In this document: piece by piece, positions 42,907 to 51,026 of the stretch
Position numbering within the stretch: the first letter of the stretch is position 1
Layout: every line of letters starts with the position of its first letter
NCBI GenBank assembly: GCA_910587195.1
Contig: CAJUKL010000001.1
Location: forward strand, 65,080-129,079
Reading direction: 5' to 3'
Source of the DNA: an uncultured Clostridia bacterium
GTDB taxonomy: Bacteria; Bacillota; Clostridia; Lachnospirales; Anaerotignaceae
DNA: 64,000 nucleotides
The notes under the pieces: generated by a model
The model's input: the letters and a program-made list of their open reading frames with translations, nothing else
Database searches by the model: none
Told to the model about the DNA's origin: nothing
Translations under genes and position numbers: made by a program

Positions 42907-43626
42907 ATGCTTTTAAAGGCAGAAGGGCTATGTAAAGCCTTTGATAATATAAATGTATTGCAAGATATTACTTTTGAAGTCAATGCAGGAGAAGTAGTCA
43001 GTTTAGTTGGAAAAAGCGGCGCAGGTAAAACAACTGTCTTGCGTTGTATCACTGGACTAGAAAAATGCGACAAAGGCAGCATTGAAATTAATGGAAAATA
43101 TATTTGTTCCATGGAAAATGGTATTATAAAAAGAGCAACAAAAGAGCAGCTTTTTGAAGTAAGGAAGGATTTAGGAATGGTGTTTCAAAATTATCATTTA
43201 TTCCCACATCTTACAGTGGCAGAAAATGTTACCCTTGCTTTGACAGAAGTATATAAAATGCCAAAGCAAGATGCTCTTTTAAAAGCAAAGGAAATTTTAA
43301 CGCAATTAGATATGGGCGACAAATTAGACCAAAAACCTTTTTCTCTTTCAGGAGGGCAAAAACAAAGAGTGGCGATTGCAAGAAGCTGTGTGACAAATCC
43401 AAAACTATTATGTTTTGATGAACCAACAGCAGCTTTAGATTCCGCTTTAGTTATGGATATTGTCAAGATTATCAGAGGGCTTGCAAAGGAAGGTATGGGC
43501 ATTTTAATTATTAGCCATGATGAAAAATTTGTTAGAGATGTTTCCGACAGGGTGCTTTTTATGGTGTCAGGTAACATTACAGAGGAATTGACAGCAGAAG
43601 AATATGAAAAATATATGCGAGATTAA
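42907..43626 (+). CDS. Amino-acid ABC transporter ATP-binding protein
   Basis: This 239-residue ATPase has Walker A GKSGAGKTT (about 37), Q-loop GMVFQNYHLFPHLT, signature LSGGQKQRVAIARS, Walker B LLCFDEPTAALD and H-loop ISHDE. It belongs with polar amino-acid importers (GlnQ/TcyN group). It starts 6 bp after the permease stop with GAGGAG upstream. Substrate is not defined by the sequence. Confidence 0.93.
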   Translation: MLLKAEGLCKAFDNINVLQDITFEVNAGEVVSLVGKSGAGKTTVLRCITGLEKCDKGSIEINGKYICSMENGIIKRATKEQLFEVRKDLGMVFQNYHLFPHLTVAENVTLALTEVYKMPKQDALLKAKEILTQLDMGDKLDQKPFSLSGGQKQRVAIARSCVTNPKLLCFDEPTAALDSALVMDIVKIIRGLAKEGMGILIISHDEKFVRDVSDRVLFMVSGNITEELTAEEYEKYMRD

Positions 43627-43674
43627 AAAGAAATGAAGATGTTTGCTTTAAAATATCGTTTTTTCAGTAAAAGT

Positions 43675-43713
43675 TTAAGGTGCAGAACATTCACTAAATA
43701 TTCTGCACCTTAA
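43675..43713. terminator. Inverted repeat between convergent genes
   Basis: TTAAGGTGCAGAA (43675-43687) and TTCTGCACCTTAA (43701-43713), a perfect 13-bp stem with a 13-base loop. Neither side has a long T-run, so termination is weakly predicted in both directions. Confidence 0.55.
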
Positions 43714-43727
43714 GCTGTGTAATTTTC

Positions 43728-44126
43728 TTATTTTTCTAATAAAATTTCTATTTCAGGTGTAAAGATTGGCACATCACTTATTTTTTTAAATTTTAATTTT
43801 TTCTGATTAATGATAACTTCAAATGACATTTTTTGATAAGTAATAGACTGATTTTGAAGATAGTTTTCCTCTCTTTCATCATTTGATAAAAAATAAATAT
43901 GTTCTGTTTGTTTTTCAACGGTTCCTTTCTTAAATACATTATTCTCATAATCTGAAATATAAAAAGAATGGTCTGAATCAAAAATCATGGATAGTCGTAT
44001 AGATTCTTCACATTGATACGTTCCAATCAAGCGATTGCTTATATTAACAGAATGGACTATTGTGTAATAAATCAAACTTATTCCAATAAAAAATAATATT
44101 AGTATCATTTTCTTATTTTTCAACAT
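43728..44126 (-). CDS. Membrane-anchored hypothetical protein
   Basis: The family was not recognised. The 132-residue product has one N-terminal membrane anchor (MILILFFIGISLIYYTIV) and an extracytoplasmic domain of about 105 residues with alternating hydrophobic residues suggesting a small beta fold: IGTYQCEESIRLSMIFDSDH and YISDYENNVFKKGTV. AAGGGG precedes the ATG. A lone gene between the ABC operon and a repeat. Confidence 0.65.
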   Translation of the reverse strand: MLKNKKMILILFFIGISLIYYTIVHSVNISNRLIGTYQCEESIRLSMIFDSDHSFYISDYENNVFKKGTVEKQTEHIYFLSNDEREENYLQNQSITYQKMSFEVIINQKKLKFKKISDVPIFTPEIEILLEK

Positions 44127-44215
44127 TTCTACCCCTTAGTTATATCATCATTTTTTAGCTTTAAATCATTTTACTACATATCTATCAATTTATCAAAAAA
44201 ATGGTTTATTATGAA

Positions 44216-44490
44216 CTTAGCGAAATTCAGAAGTTCCTCCAGACTTCTTCAAAAACACACTTGCAAGCGTAGAAAGATCGTAGGACTTTGCCCCACAACC
44301 CACAAGCTTTTTGAAAAAAGCTTGACCAAAAACTTTTCTTTTTACTAACGGAACAGATTCTAAATTTTAATAACTGGTGCTTCATTGTCGTTTATCTACA
44401 GCAACTGTTCATGTCCAACACACGGCAGCAAAACGAAGTTTTGCACAAAGTTCTTTGCTAAGCTTTCTTTCAAGAAAGCGTCAAGAAAGC
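44216..44490 (-). repeat. Dispersed modular palindromic repeat, copy B
   Basis: On the minus strand, in order: CTTTCTTGAAAGAAAGC, CAAAGAACTTTG, CAAAACTTCGTTTTGC, the core GCTGTAGATAAACGACAA, AGCACCA, TTAAAATTTAGAATCTGTTCC, the hairpin CAAGCTTTTTTCAAAAAGC, ACGCTTGCAAGTGTG and TTCATAATAAACCA. It occupies most of the 416-base gap between the hypothetical gene and the anti-sigma gene. Confidence 0.8.
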
Positions 44491-44502
44491 TTATGACATG
44501 CT

Positions 44503-44527
44503 AAAAACCGCACAGTGTGCGGTTTTT
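44503..44527 (-). terminator. Terminator of sigma/anti-sigma operon
   Basis: AAAAACCGCAC (44503-44513) and GTGCGGTTTTT (44517-44527) with a 3-base loop; T-run on the minus side. It can also work on the plus strand. Confidence 0.85.
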
Positions 44528-44542
44528 CAGTTTACCTATTTT

Positions 44543-45316
44543 TTATTTTGCAATGACTTCTTTTGCCATCTGAATTAATCCATCTTTATCAATATTTGCA
44601 CCAAGAGATGTCATTTCATACACAATACCATCTTCTTCCCAGAAAATAAATTGCATATTCATTTCTTCTATTTCGCTGCTGCCATAAGAAATTTCTAAAG
44701 CACCTGCTTTTTGTGCTTCTAAATCTTCGTCAGATGGGGTAACATCTGGTGGGAAAAATTTGTATGCTTGCATTTTATAGTGACCTTCTATGCCACCTAA
44801 ATCCACTGTTTCGTCAAAAGTGGAGTAATCACCACCAATTTCATCGGATACTTCTCTGTTTGTAATCGCAATGCTTTCTTCTCCTCTTTGATAATCAAAA
44901 GTCACCATTTTATGCCCATCTGTAACTTTATTAAAATCACTGTCTACACCAGACATTTCGCCAACAGAAGCATTTTCAAATACAAAACCATTTGAAAATT
45001 TTTCTACAAATTTTGGTGTAAAATCAACCTTCTTTTGTACTTCTTCTGCTGTGGGTAATTCATTCCATTCTCTGTAGCTATGGCTGACATAGCCCGTCAT
45101 TTTCATTGCAGCATAACAGGTAAATGACATAATACACAATGCGCCAACAACAACAGCCGCTTTTAATTTTTTAGAAGTAAATAAATTTTTTTTCATACGC
45201 TTTTCCTCCTGCAATCTTACTTGATTTTTAATGTTAAAGAATAACTGTTGGGACGGTTCCATATTTTTAACTGCATGATTTAATTCTCTTTTGATAAAAT
45301 TATCGAAATGATCCAT
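44543..45316 (-). CDS. Membrane-bound anti-sigma factor-like protein
   Basis: This 257-residue protein has a short cytoplasmic N terminus (MDHFDNFIKRELNHAVKNM), one membrane helix at about residues 57-75 (AVVVGALCIMSFTCYAA) and a 180-residue extracellular domain with ENASVGEMSGVDSDFNKVTDG and VDLGGIEGHYKM. Its position (17-bp overlap with the ECF sigma gene) and topology predict the anti-sigma partner; the N terminus lacks a ZAS zinc motif. The extracellular part would be the sensor; its signal is unknown. Start chosen at ATG after GGAGGG. Confidence 0.75.
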   Translation of the reverse strand: MDHFDNFIKRELNHAVKNMEPSQQLFFNIKNQVRLQEEKRMKKNLFTSKKLKAAVVVGALCIMSFTCYAAMKMTGYVSHSYREWNELPTAEEVQKKVDFTPKFVEKFSNGFVFENASVGEMSGVDSDFNKVTDGHKMVTFDYQRGEESIAITNREVSDEIGGDYSTFDETVDLGGIEGHYKMQAYKFFPPDVTPSDEDLEAQKAGALEISYGSSEIEEMNMQFIFWEEDGIVYEMTSLGANIDKDGLIQMAKEVIAK

Positions 45317-45872
45317 TTTGCACCCTCCCTTTAAACAATGCATCTGTTTTCAACTGTTGATACAGCTTTTTTCTTGCAAAAAATAATCTGGATTTTACAG
45401 TACCTTCTAAACTTCCAGTTGCCTTTGCAATTTCTGCAACAGACATTTCATTATAATAATAAAGTATCACGGTAATTCTTTGCTTTAACTCTAAACGATT
45501 GATAGCAGTCATCAATTTTTGTCGTTCTTCTTTTTCTAAAAATGTCTTTTCAGAATCTTCTTCCATGCTTTCCTGTATTTTTTCAAAAATATTTTCTACT
45601 GGTACGGCATTTTTTTCCTTTTTTGCAACTTTCCAAGCTGTTCTTGTCAATATTTTGTAAAACCAGGCTTTAAAGGTAGTAGGGTCCTTTAATTCTTGAA
45701 TATGAAGACAGCATTGGATAAATGTTTCCTGTAAAATGTCTTCTCCTGTATAGCGGTTTCCCGTAATAAGGTATGCTGTTCTTAATGCCGCAGTCTTATA
45801 TTTTTCATATATGATAAAAAAAGCGGTATCATCACCTTGCTGCATTTTTTGAATCCACTCTGCTTCTTCCAT
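45300..45872 (-). CDS. ECF-type RNA polymerase sigma factor
   Basis: This 190-residue group 4 sigma factor has region 2 (FFIIYEKYKTAALRTAYLIT, GEDILQETFIQCCLHI, FKAWFYKILTRTAW) and region 4 (LKQRITVILYYYNEMSVAEI, TGSLEGTVKSRLFFARKKL). The spacer is rich in Glu. ATG at 45872 follows AAAGGAGG by 6 bases. It overlaps the anti-sigma gene, a standard stress-sensing pair. Minus-strand TGAACC at about 45935 upstream is a possible autoregulated -35 element, but no clear -10 was found. Confidence 0.9.
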   Translation of the reverse strand: MEEAEWIQKMQQGDDTAFFIIYEKYKTAALRTAYLITGNRYTGEDILQETFIQCCLHIQELKDPTTFKAWFYKILTRTAWKVAKKEKNAVPVENIFEKIQESMEEDSEKTFLEKEERQKLMTAINRLELKQRITVILYYYNEMSVAEIAKATGSLEGTVKSRLFFARKKLYQQLKTDALFKGRVQNGSFR

Positions 45873-45963
45873 ATGCTGCCTCCTTTGCGTTTTTCCTTTT
45901 TGGTGCACCTGTATATAAGAGTAAAATAACATTACTTTGGTTCAAAATATTTTAAAAAATTAA

Positions 45964-46168
45964 AAAAAACTTCCTTTCTTGAAAGAAAGGAAGCAAAGAA
46001 CTTTTATGCAAAACTTCGTTTTGCTGCTGTACATTGAAGTGGAATGTTTGTTGTAGATGAACGACAACAAAGTACCATACGTTAAAAATTCGTTTCGTTG
46101 CGTGTGCAAAAGATAAAGTTTTTTGTCCAACTTTTTTCAAAAAAGTTGGGGAAAGAAAGCAAAAGAAC
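45964..46168 (+). repeat. Dispersed modular palindromic repeat, copy C
   Basis: Plus-strand order: CCTTTCTTGAAAGAAAGG, CAAAGAACTTTT, GCAAAACTTCGTTTTGCTG, core GTTGTAGATGAACGACAAC, AAGTACCATACGTTAAAAATTC, GTTGCGTGTGCAAAAGATAAAG, hairpin CCAACTTTTTTCAAAAAAGTTGG. It fills the gap between the trxA end and the sigma gene start. It reaches 18 bp from the trxA stop. Confidence 0.8.
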
Positions 46169-46185
46169 TTTATAAAATCATTTTT

Positions 46186-46503
46186 TTATAGTAACTGGTT
46201 CAATTTTTCTGCTAATTCCTCTGGTGGTGTCACACCAACCACCTGATTTTTCAGTTCACCATTTTTAAAAAACATCATACAAGGCACACTCATAATATTA
46301 TATTTCATTGCCAAATCCATACATTCATTATAATCTACTTTTGCAACTTTTGCTTTTCCTTCAAAATCATTTGCCAACTGCTCCATAATCGGGCCCATCA
46401 TCTGACAAGGAACACACCATGTTGCAGAAAAATCTACTAAAACAGGTTTATCACTTTGTAATACTTCTTTTTCAAAATCTTTTTGTTTTAAATGTAATAA
46501 CAT
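46186..46503 (-). CDS. trxA: Thioredoxin (WCVPC active site)
   Basis: This 105-residue thioredoxin fold has PVLVDFSATWCVPCQMMGPI, with a Cys-Val-Pro-Cys active site in place of the usual Cys-Gly-Pro-Cys, and the cis-Pro loop MSVPCMMFFKNGE, which carries an extra Cys after the Pro. Both changes tune redox potential in related proteins. It reduces cytosolic disulfides with thioredoxin reductase, which is not in the window. GGAGG precedes the ATG. Confidence 0.93.
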   Translation of the reverse strand: MLLHLKQKDFEKEVLQSDKPVLVDFSATWCVPCQMMGPIMEQLANDFEGKAKVAKVDYNECMDLAMKYNIMSVPCMMFFKNGELKNQVVGVTPPEELAEKLNQLL

Positions 46504-46545
46504 TATTTTTCCTCCTATATATCAAAATAATACTTTTATTATAAT

Positions 46546-46559
46546 ACAAAATATTTTGT
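46546..46559. promoter_or_regulatory. Palindrome upstream of trxA
   Basis: ACAAAATATTTTGT is a perfect 14-bp palindrome 43 bases upstream of the trxA ATG, next to minus-strand TATAAT (46538-46543). It may be an operator of a stress regulator; none is named. Confidence 0.35.
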
Positions 46560-46683
46560 TTATACCAACTATAGCAGAATAAAGAAACAAAATCAATAAT
46601 TATTTTCTATAGATAATTATTCTTTTATATTTTTTTATTTTTGTATGTATAATTTCGCTATTCTTGTCCATACTTACTATTGA

Positions 46684-46715
46684 GAATGTTATTCTCCCCC
46701 ATACAAATAACATTC
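46684..46715 (+). other. Inverted repeat in trxA upstream gap
   Basis: GAATGTTAT and ATAACATTC (46684-46692, 46707-46715) with a 14-base loop, followed by the pyrimidine run TTTCTACTTCTTCCCC. On the plus strand it looks like a terminator, but no plus-strand gene precedes it; a small RNA ending here cannot be excluded. Confidence 0.3.
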
Positions 46716-46732
46716 TTTCTACTTCTTCCCCT

Positions 46733-46775
46733 AAAAAAAGAGTTGACTTTCTGTAGAGATTGCCAACTCTTTTTT
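46733..46775 (-). terminator. Terminator of the GntR-ABC operon
   Basis: On the minus strand AAAAAAGAGTTG (46764-46775) pairs with CAACTCTTTTTTT (46733-46745) around an 18-base loop, followed by TAG and T-poor sequence. Confidence 0.75.
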
Positions 46776-46776
46776 A

Positions 46777-47589
46777 TTATTTGATGTTTACTTTTTTTGT
46801 TATAATATAGCTACAACCTGCAAGAAATATTCCAATCGTCGCCAAACAAACACCTATCATAGAAAAAAATATAATAGGATTTTGTCCTTCTATCAGCATA
46901 TTAATGGTCGGCGTAAAACTGGTAAAAAAGAAAGAATAATGAGAATAAGTAAAAAATACAGCCCTTAAAAAATTACTCATAATAAATCCTTCTATCATCT
47001 TTATTACAAAATATAGCAGTAAAGCAATCGGAATATTTCCTTTTTTGATAGCAGGTAAATAGGCTACAGAAATTACAAAATAAATACGAGAAATTGTAAC
47101 ACCAATTCCTACTATAACAGATAACAAAGTACAATATATATAGCATCCTTGTTCTTCCATAACTTTTTGTATCAATTTTATGAGAGTATAACTTTCTTGT
47201 ATCATATCAGATGGCATTGTCCAAAAAATAAATTGCGCTACTGCCAAAGAACAAAGAATAACCGCTATTATTAAAATTATATTCCAAAACATAGCTATCG
47301 CAAATTTAGAGCATACTAATTCCCAACCTTTGACTGGTAAAGTAAGCATTAAATAACCTTCTCTACCATAAAGATTTTTATAATATCGGTTAAATAATGT
47401 AATTAAGTAGGCAAAAAACGTACCACCACCTATTACAAAGCAAGCTCCTGAAAATATAAGAATCATGATTGTATTTGGCGTTTTCATACTCATACACAAC
47501 AAAATTGTCAGCAAAACAAAACTAGCCAAAATAGTAAAAAATACTTTATAAGTTGATTTTATTTCATATTTCATCAATTTAAGTATCAT
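46777..47589 (-). CDS. ABC-2 type transporter permease
   Basis: This 270-residue membrane protein has six helices (about 18-38, 45-65, 105-130, 150-180, 190-205, 235-260). It starts LKLMKYEIKSTYKVFFTILA, the typical start of ABC-2 permeases, and has GREGYLMLTLPVKGWELVCSKF, a conserved coupling segment. It overlaps the ATPase gene by 4 bp (ATGA). It probably forms an exporter or an antibiotic-response complex like the B. subtilis Ytr system. Substrate unknown. Confidence 0.85.
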   Translation of the reverse strand: MILKLMKYEIKSTYKVFFTILASFVLLTILLCMSMKTPNTIMILIFSGACFVIGGGTFFAYLITLFNRYYKNLYGREGYLMLTLPVKGWELVCSKFAIAMFWNIILIIAVILCSLAVAQFIFWTMPSDMIQESYTLIKLIQKVMEEQGCYIYCTLLSVIVGIGVTISRIYFVISVAYLPAIKKGNIPIALLLYFVIKMIEGFIMSNFLRAVFFTYSHYSFFFTSFTPTINMLIEGQNPIIFFSMIGVCLATIGIFLAGCSYIITKKVNIK

Positions 47590-48281
47590 ACTCTATACAC
47601 CTCCCGAAACAGCGCATCAATAGACATTCCCTTTTCTTCCCTTATATTATCCACATATTCTTCCATTTCAATTTTTCCATCTTTTAAAAATAACACTTTG
47701 TCAAAAATTCTTTCTACATCGTGAATTAAATGAGTAGAAAGTAAAATAGAACTTTCGTTGGAATAATTTTTTAATATGGTACTTAAAATATAATCTCTTG
47801 CAGCCGGGTCAACGCCTCCAATCGGCTCATCTAAAATATATATTTTAGCCTCTCTTGACATTACTAAAATTAATTGCACTTTTTCCTGCATTCCCTTTGA
47901 CATCGTAGAAATTTTTTGACTTTCTTCTAATTTTAAGGAGTTTGCCATATCCCTTGCTTTTTCTATGTTAAAATCAGCATAAAAGTCTTGAAATAAGGAA
48001 AATGCATCTTTTACTGTCATCCAATTACTGAGATATGTTTTTTCTGGCAAATAGGACACCACTGACTTTGTATGTGTATTAGGAGGGTTGCCATCAATTA
48101 AAACCGTTCCATCATAATCTTTAATGAGTCCCACAATCGTTTTTAATAATGTAGTTTTACCACATCCGTTTGGGCCTAAAAGTCCTACAATCTGTCCAGA
48201 AGAAATGGTTAAATCTAAACCTTTTAATACTTCTTTTTTACCATATTTTTTTTGCAGTCCTTTGATTTCTACAATATTCAT
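47586..48281 (-). CDS. ABC transporter ATP-binding protein
   Basis: This 231-residue ATPase has Walker A GPNGCGKTT (about 37), signature-region MSKGMQEKVQLILVMSR (in place of LSGGQ), Walker B IYILDEPIGGVDPAARD and LLSTHLIHDVER. The MSKGMQ signature is usual in YtrB/EcsA-type exporters. ATG at 48281 follows AAAGGAGG by 7 bases and overlaps the gntR stop by 4 bp. It is energetically coupled to the following permease. Confidence 0.9.
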   Translation of the reverse strand: MNIVEIKGLQKKYGKKEVLKGLDLTISSGQIVGLLGPNGCGKTTLLKTIVGLIKDYDGTVLIDGNPPNTHTKSVVSYLPEKTYLSNWMTVKDAFSLFQDFYADFNIEKARDMANSLKLEESQKISTMSKGMQEKVQLILVMSREAKIYILDEPIGGVDPAARDYILSTILKNYSNESSILLSTHLIHDVERIFDKVLFLKDGKIEMEEYVDNIREEKGMSIDALFREVYRV

Positions 48282-48646
48282 TCTTTTTCCTCCTTTTTCC
48301 ATGTTTCTATTTTTTGTATAATTTCTTTTTTACTATAGCCAATTTGTTCCATATATCCCATAAATTTTTTTAGTTCTTGTTCCGCTAAACGATTTCTTAA
48401 TGTCATAATCAACCCCTCATCAGTAGTTACAAAGCGTCCTGATGTCCTTTCTGTATAAAATAAATTGTCTCTTTCCATTTCTGCCAAAGCTCTTTGCATG
48501 GTATTCGGATTCACCTCAAATTCTTGTGCCAATTCTCTTACAGAAGCAATTTTTTCTCCTGCAACTAATTTTCCAGAAGCCATACGCATTTTCATTTCTG
48601 TAATAATTTGTAAATAAATAGGAGATTTATTATCATATTCCTTCAT
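48278..48646 (-). CDS. GntR family regulator (YtrA subfamily)
   Basis: This 122-residue regulator has a winged HTH at residues 10-75 (SPIYLQIITEMKMRMASGKL, EKIASVRELAQEFEVNPNTMQRALAEME, TSGRFVT) and only a short C-terminal extension. This is the YtrA subfamily, which controls ABC genes in the same operon. A 26-bp perfect inverted repeat lies over its own promoter, so the operon is likely self-repressed and relieved by a ligand, often a membrane-active compound. Confidence 0.92.
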   Translation of the reverse strand: MKEYDNKSPIYLQIITEMKMRMASGKLVAGEKIASVRELAQEFEVNPNTMQRALAEMERDNLFYTERTSGRFVTTDEGLIMTLRNRLAEQELKKFMGYMEQIGYSKKEIIQKIETWKKEEKE

Positions 48647-48708
48647 GTTGTGCCTCCTTTCCTTTTAATTTTAAAATAAATAATTTGTTTTGTATCCAGA
48701 AAAAAATA

Positions 48709-48734
48709 TATTGTATTAGTGATTTAATACAATA
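48709..48734. promoter_or_regulatory. GntR/YtrA operator
   Basis: TATTGTATTA (48709-48718) and TAATACAATA (48725-48734), 10-bp arms with a 6-base spacer. It overlaps the predicted start point near 48730 of the gntR-ABC transcript, a repressing position. Confidence 0.75.
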
Positions 48735-48736
48735 GT

Positions 48737-48765
48737 ATGATAATACATTTATAGGATTTTGTCAA
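48737..48765 (-). promoter_or_regulatory. Promoter of gntR-ABC operon
   Basis: On the minus strand TTGACA (48760-48765), 17 bases, TATCAT (48737-48742). Confidence 0.8.
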
Positions 48766-48836
48766 CTACTTTTTTATTTTTATAGCATATCCTTTTTTTC
48801 CTTTCATACAATAGAATAAAAACAGAAAAGGATTTT

Positions 48837-49037
48837 ATGATGAAAGATATTACAGAAATTAAAATAAAACAGGATTTGCCACAACAACAACGTTATAACG
48901 ATTTTATACAGCAAATAAAAAACCCTTATAATTTTTTATACAAAGATTTTAAAATACACATACAATTTTCTAAAACGGATAAAACAATACAAGATGTTTT
49001 AAATGATTATGATAAAGCACTAAAAAACCAGTCCTGA
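48837..49037 (+). CDS. Small conserved-looking hypothetical protein
   Basis: This 66-residue protein has no membrane segment. Its pattern IKNPYNFLYKDFKIHIQFSKTDKTIQDVLNDY (positions about 27-58, written here as two parts NPYNFLYKDFKI and FSKTDKTIQDVLNDY) resembles small proteins often found in clostridial mobile elements, recalled only from general pattern memory. AAAAGGA precedes the ATG-ATG start; the second ATG is equally likely. It is followed directly by repeat D. Function unknown. Confidence 0.5.
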   Translation: MMKDITEIKIKQDLPQQQRYNDFIQQIKNPYNFLYKDFKIHIQFSKTDKTIQDVLNDYDKALKNQS

Positions 49038-49075
49038 AATTAGGATAAGTGTATCAAAGTTTTTTGGTAAAAATT

Positions 49076-49464
49076 ATAACTTTTGCAAAAACTGGTTTAT
49101 TATGAACTTGATAAAAGTTGGAAGTTCTTATGGAAACTTTTTTCACTTGTGAAAGGTTTACCCAAAGTCTATGCTTCACTCCGGTCGGTGCAGAACAAGC
49201 ATCCACTGGACGCTTCACACCCTTTCAAAAACACACTTCCAAGCGTAGAAAGATTAAAACCTTGAGAGCTCTGCTCTCAAACTCTCGCAAGCTTTTTGAA
49301 AAAAGCTTGACCAAAAACTTTACTTTCCGCATACAGTACAGAGTGAAAGATTTAACGATTGGTGCTTCATTGTTGTTCCTCTACAATAGCCGTTCCAGTT
49401 CAACACACAGCTGCAAGACGAAGTTTTGTACAAAAATTCTTTGCTACCTTTCTTTCAAGAAAGT
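49076..49464 (-). repeat. Dispersed modular palindromic repeat, copy D
   Basis: Minus-strand order: CTTTCTTGAAAGAAAGG, AAAACTTCGTCTTGC, core ATTGTAGAGGAACAACAATG, AAGCACCA, AGTTTTTGGTCAAGC hairpin, TTGAGAGCAGAGCTCTCAAGG hairpin, ACGCTTGGAAGTGTG, a segment absent from the other copies (GTGAAGCGTCCAGTGG, about 49195-49215), AAACCTTTCACAAGTGAAAA, AAGTTCATAATAAACCA. The longest copy; it fills most of the 507-base gap before glmU. Confidence 0.8.
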
Positions 49465-49544
49465 AAGTTGAAAAATATAGTAAAAAATGAGATAATAAAG
49501 ATAAAAAATTATTGACTATGTTCTATTATGGAAGGAGAGCACAT

Positions 49545-50906
49545 ATGAAATCATTTAAAACAATTATATTAGCAGCCGGAGAAGGTACCCGCATGAAGTC
49601 TAAAAAGCCAAAGGTACTTCATGAATTATTTCATGTGCCTATGATTTGTCATGTTATCAAAGCTGCACAAGCTTGTGATACAGAAGCATTATGTGTTGTA
49701 GTAGGACACAAAGCAGAAGAAGTTAAAAATGCCATTGCAGAAGAATCTATATCATTCGTCCTACAAACACAGCAGCTTGGCACAGGACATGCTGTAATGC
49801 AAGCAATGGATTTTATAGAAGAAGATAAAAATATATTAATATTATATGGAGATACTCCTCTCATTACAAAGGAAAGTTTATTGGACTTACTAGCATTTCA
49901 CGAAAAAGAAAACAACAGTGTTTCTATTGTTTCTGCTATCCTAGAAAATCCGGAAGGATATGGACATATTATCAGAGATAAAAATGGTAATTTTTTAAAA
50001 AATATAGAACACAAAGATGCATCAGAACAAGAAAAAAAAGTCAAAGAAATCAACACAGGCATTTATTGTTTTAAAGGTTCTGCACTAAAAACAGCACTTT
50101 CTAAATTAACCAATCACAATGCACAGGGAGAATATTATTTGCCTGATACCCTAGAAATTATATTGCAATCTGGCGGAACAGTAAATGCACTTGTTACCAC
50201 AGATGCTTCTGCATTTTTTGGTATTAATTCACGGGTACAATTAGCAGAAGCTACTGCTATTTTGCAAAAAAGAATTAATCAAAAGCATATGGAAAATGGT
50301 GTTACTATCGTTTCCCCAGAAACTACATGGATTGATATGGAAGTAAGCATTGGACAAGATACCATTTTACTCCCTAATACTATCTTGGAAGGCAATACAA
50401 GCATTGGAGAAGATTGTACCATTGGGCCTAATGCAAAATTAACCAATATGACAATCGGAAATGGTGTACAACTTCAATCTAGCACCGCCCTTCATTCCAG
50501 TATAGGCAATCATGTCATTATTGGCCCTTTTGCTTATATCCGTCCAGACTGTCATATTGCAGACAATGTAAAAGTTGGTGACTTTGTAGAAGTAAAAAAT
50601 TCTACGATTGGAAAAGGTACAAAAATTCCACATCTTACCTATGTGGGCGATACCGACGCTGGAGAAAAAATCAATTTTGGTTGCGGTTCTATTACTGTAA
50701 ACTATGATGGAAACAAAAAACACAGAACAACTGTAGAAGATAATGTTTTTGTAGGCTGTAATGCAAATCTTGTTGCACCTGTTACCATTCAAAAAGGTTC
50801 TTATATTGCTGCAGGCTCCACCATTACAAGAGATGTGCCAGAAAATGTACTTGCAGTAGCAAGAGCAAGACAACAAACCATTGAAGGATGGGTAAAAAAA
50901 CATTGA
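49545..50906 (+). CDS. glmU: Bifunctional N-acetylglucosamine-1-P uridyltransferase/glucosamine-1-P acetyltransferase
   Basis: This 453-residue enzyme makes UDP-GlcNAc. The pyrophosphorylase domain starts TIILAAGEGTRMKSKKPKVLHEL and has QQLGTGHAVMQAM and LYGDTPLI. The left-handed beta-helix begins near residue 250 and carries VKVGDFVEVKNSTIGKGTK, HLTYVGDTDAGEKINFGCG and NYDGNKKHRT, the acetyltransferase motifs. ATG at 49545 follows GGAAGGAGAG; an 11-residue extension is rejected. prs follows, the classic glmU-prs pair. Confidence 0.96.
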   Translation: MKSFKTIILAAGEGTRMKSKKPKVLHELFHVPMICHVIKAAQACDTEALCVVVGHKAEEVKNAIAEESISFVLQTQQLGTGHAVMQAMDFIEEDKNILILYGDTPLITKESLLDLLAFHEKENNSVSIVSAILENPEGYGHIIRDKNGNFLKNIEHKDASEQEKKVKEINTGIYCFKGSALKTALSKLTNHNAQGEYYLPDTLEIILQSGGTVNALVTTDASAFFGINSRVQLAEATAILQKRINQKHMENGVTIVSPETTWIDMEVSIGQDTILLPNTILEGNTSIGEDCTIGPNAKLTNMTIGNGVQLQSSTALHSSIGNHVIIGPFAYIRPDCHIADNVKVGDFVEVKNSTIGKGTKIPHLTYVGDTDAGEKINFGCGSITVNYDGNKKHRTTVEDNVFVGCNANLVAPVTIQKGSYIAAGSTITRDVPENVLAVARARQQTIEGWVKKH

Positions 50907-51026
50907 TTTTTACGGAATTATGTTGAAATATGGTTTCATTTGATGTAATATAAAATTGTATTTACTTTTGCCATAAAATATGGCGTGACACTATTGAGTA
51001 GAGAAAACCATAGGGGGATACAAGAA

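Noticed and set aside
49083..49471. Two overlapping open frames between the small gene at 48837 and glmU
   Set aside because: They are read through hairpin modules of repeat D and have no ribosome sites.
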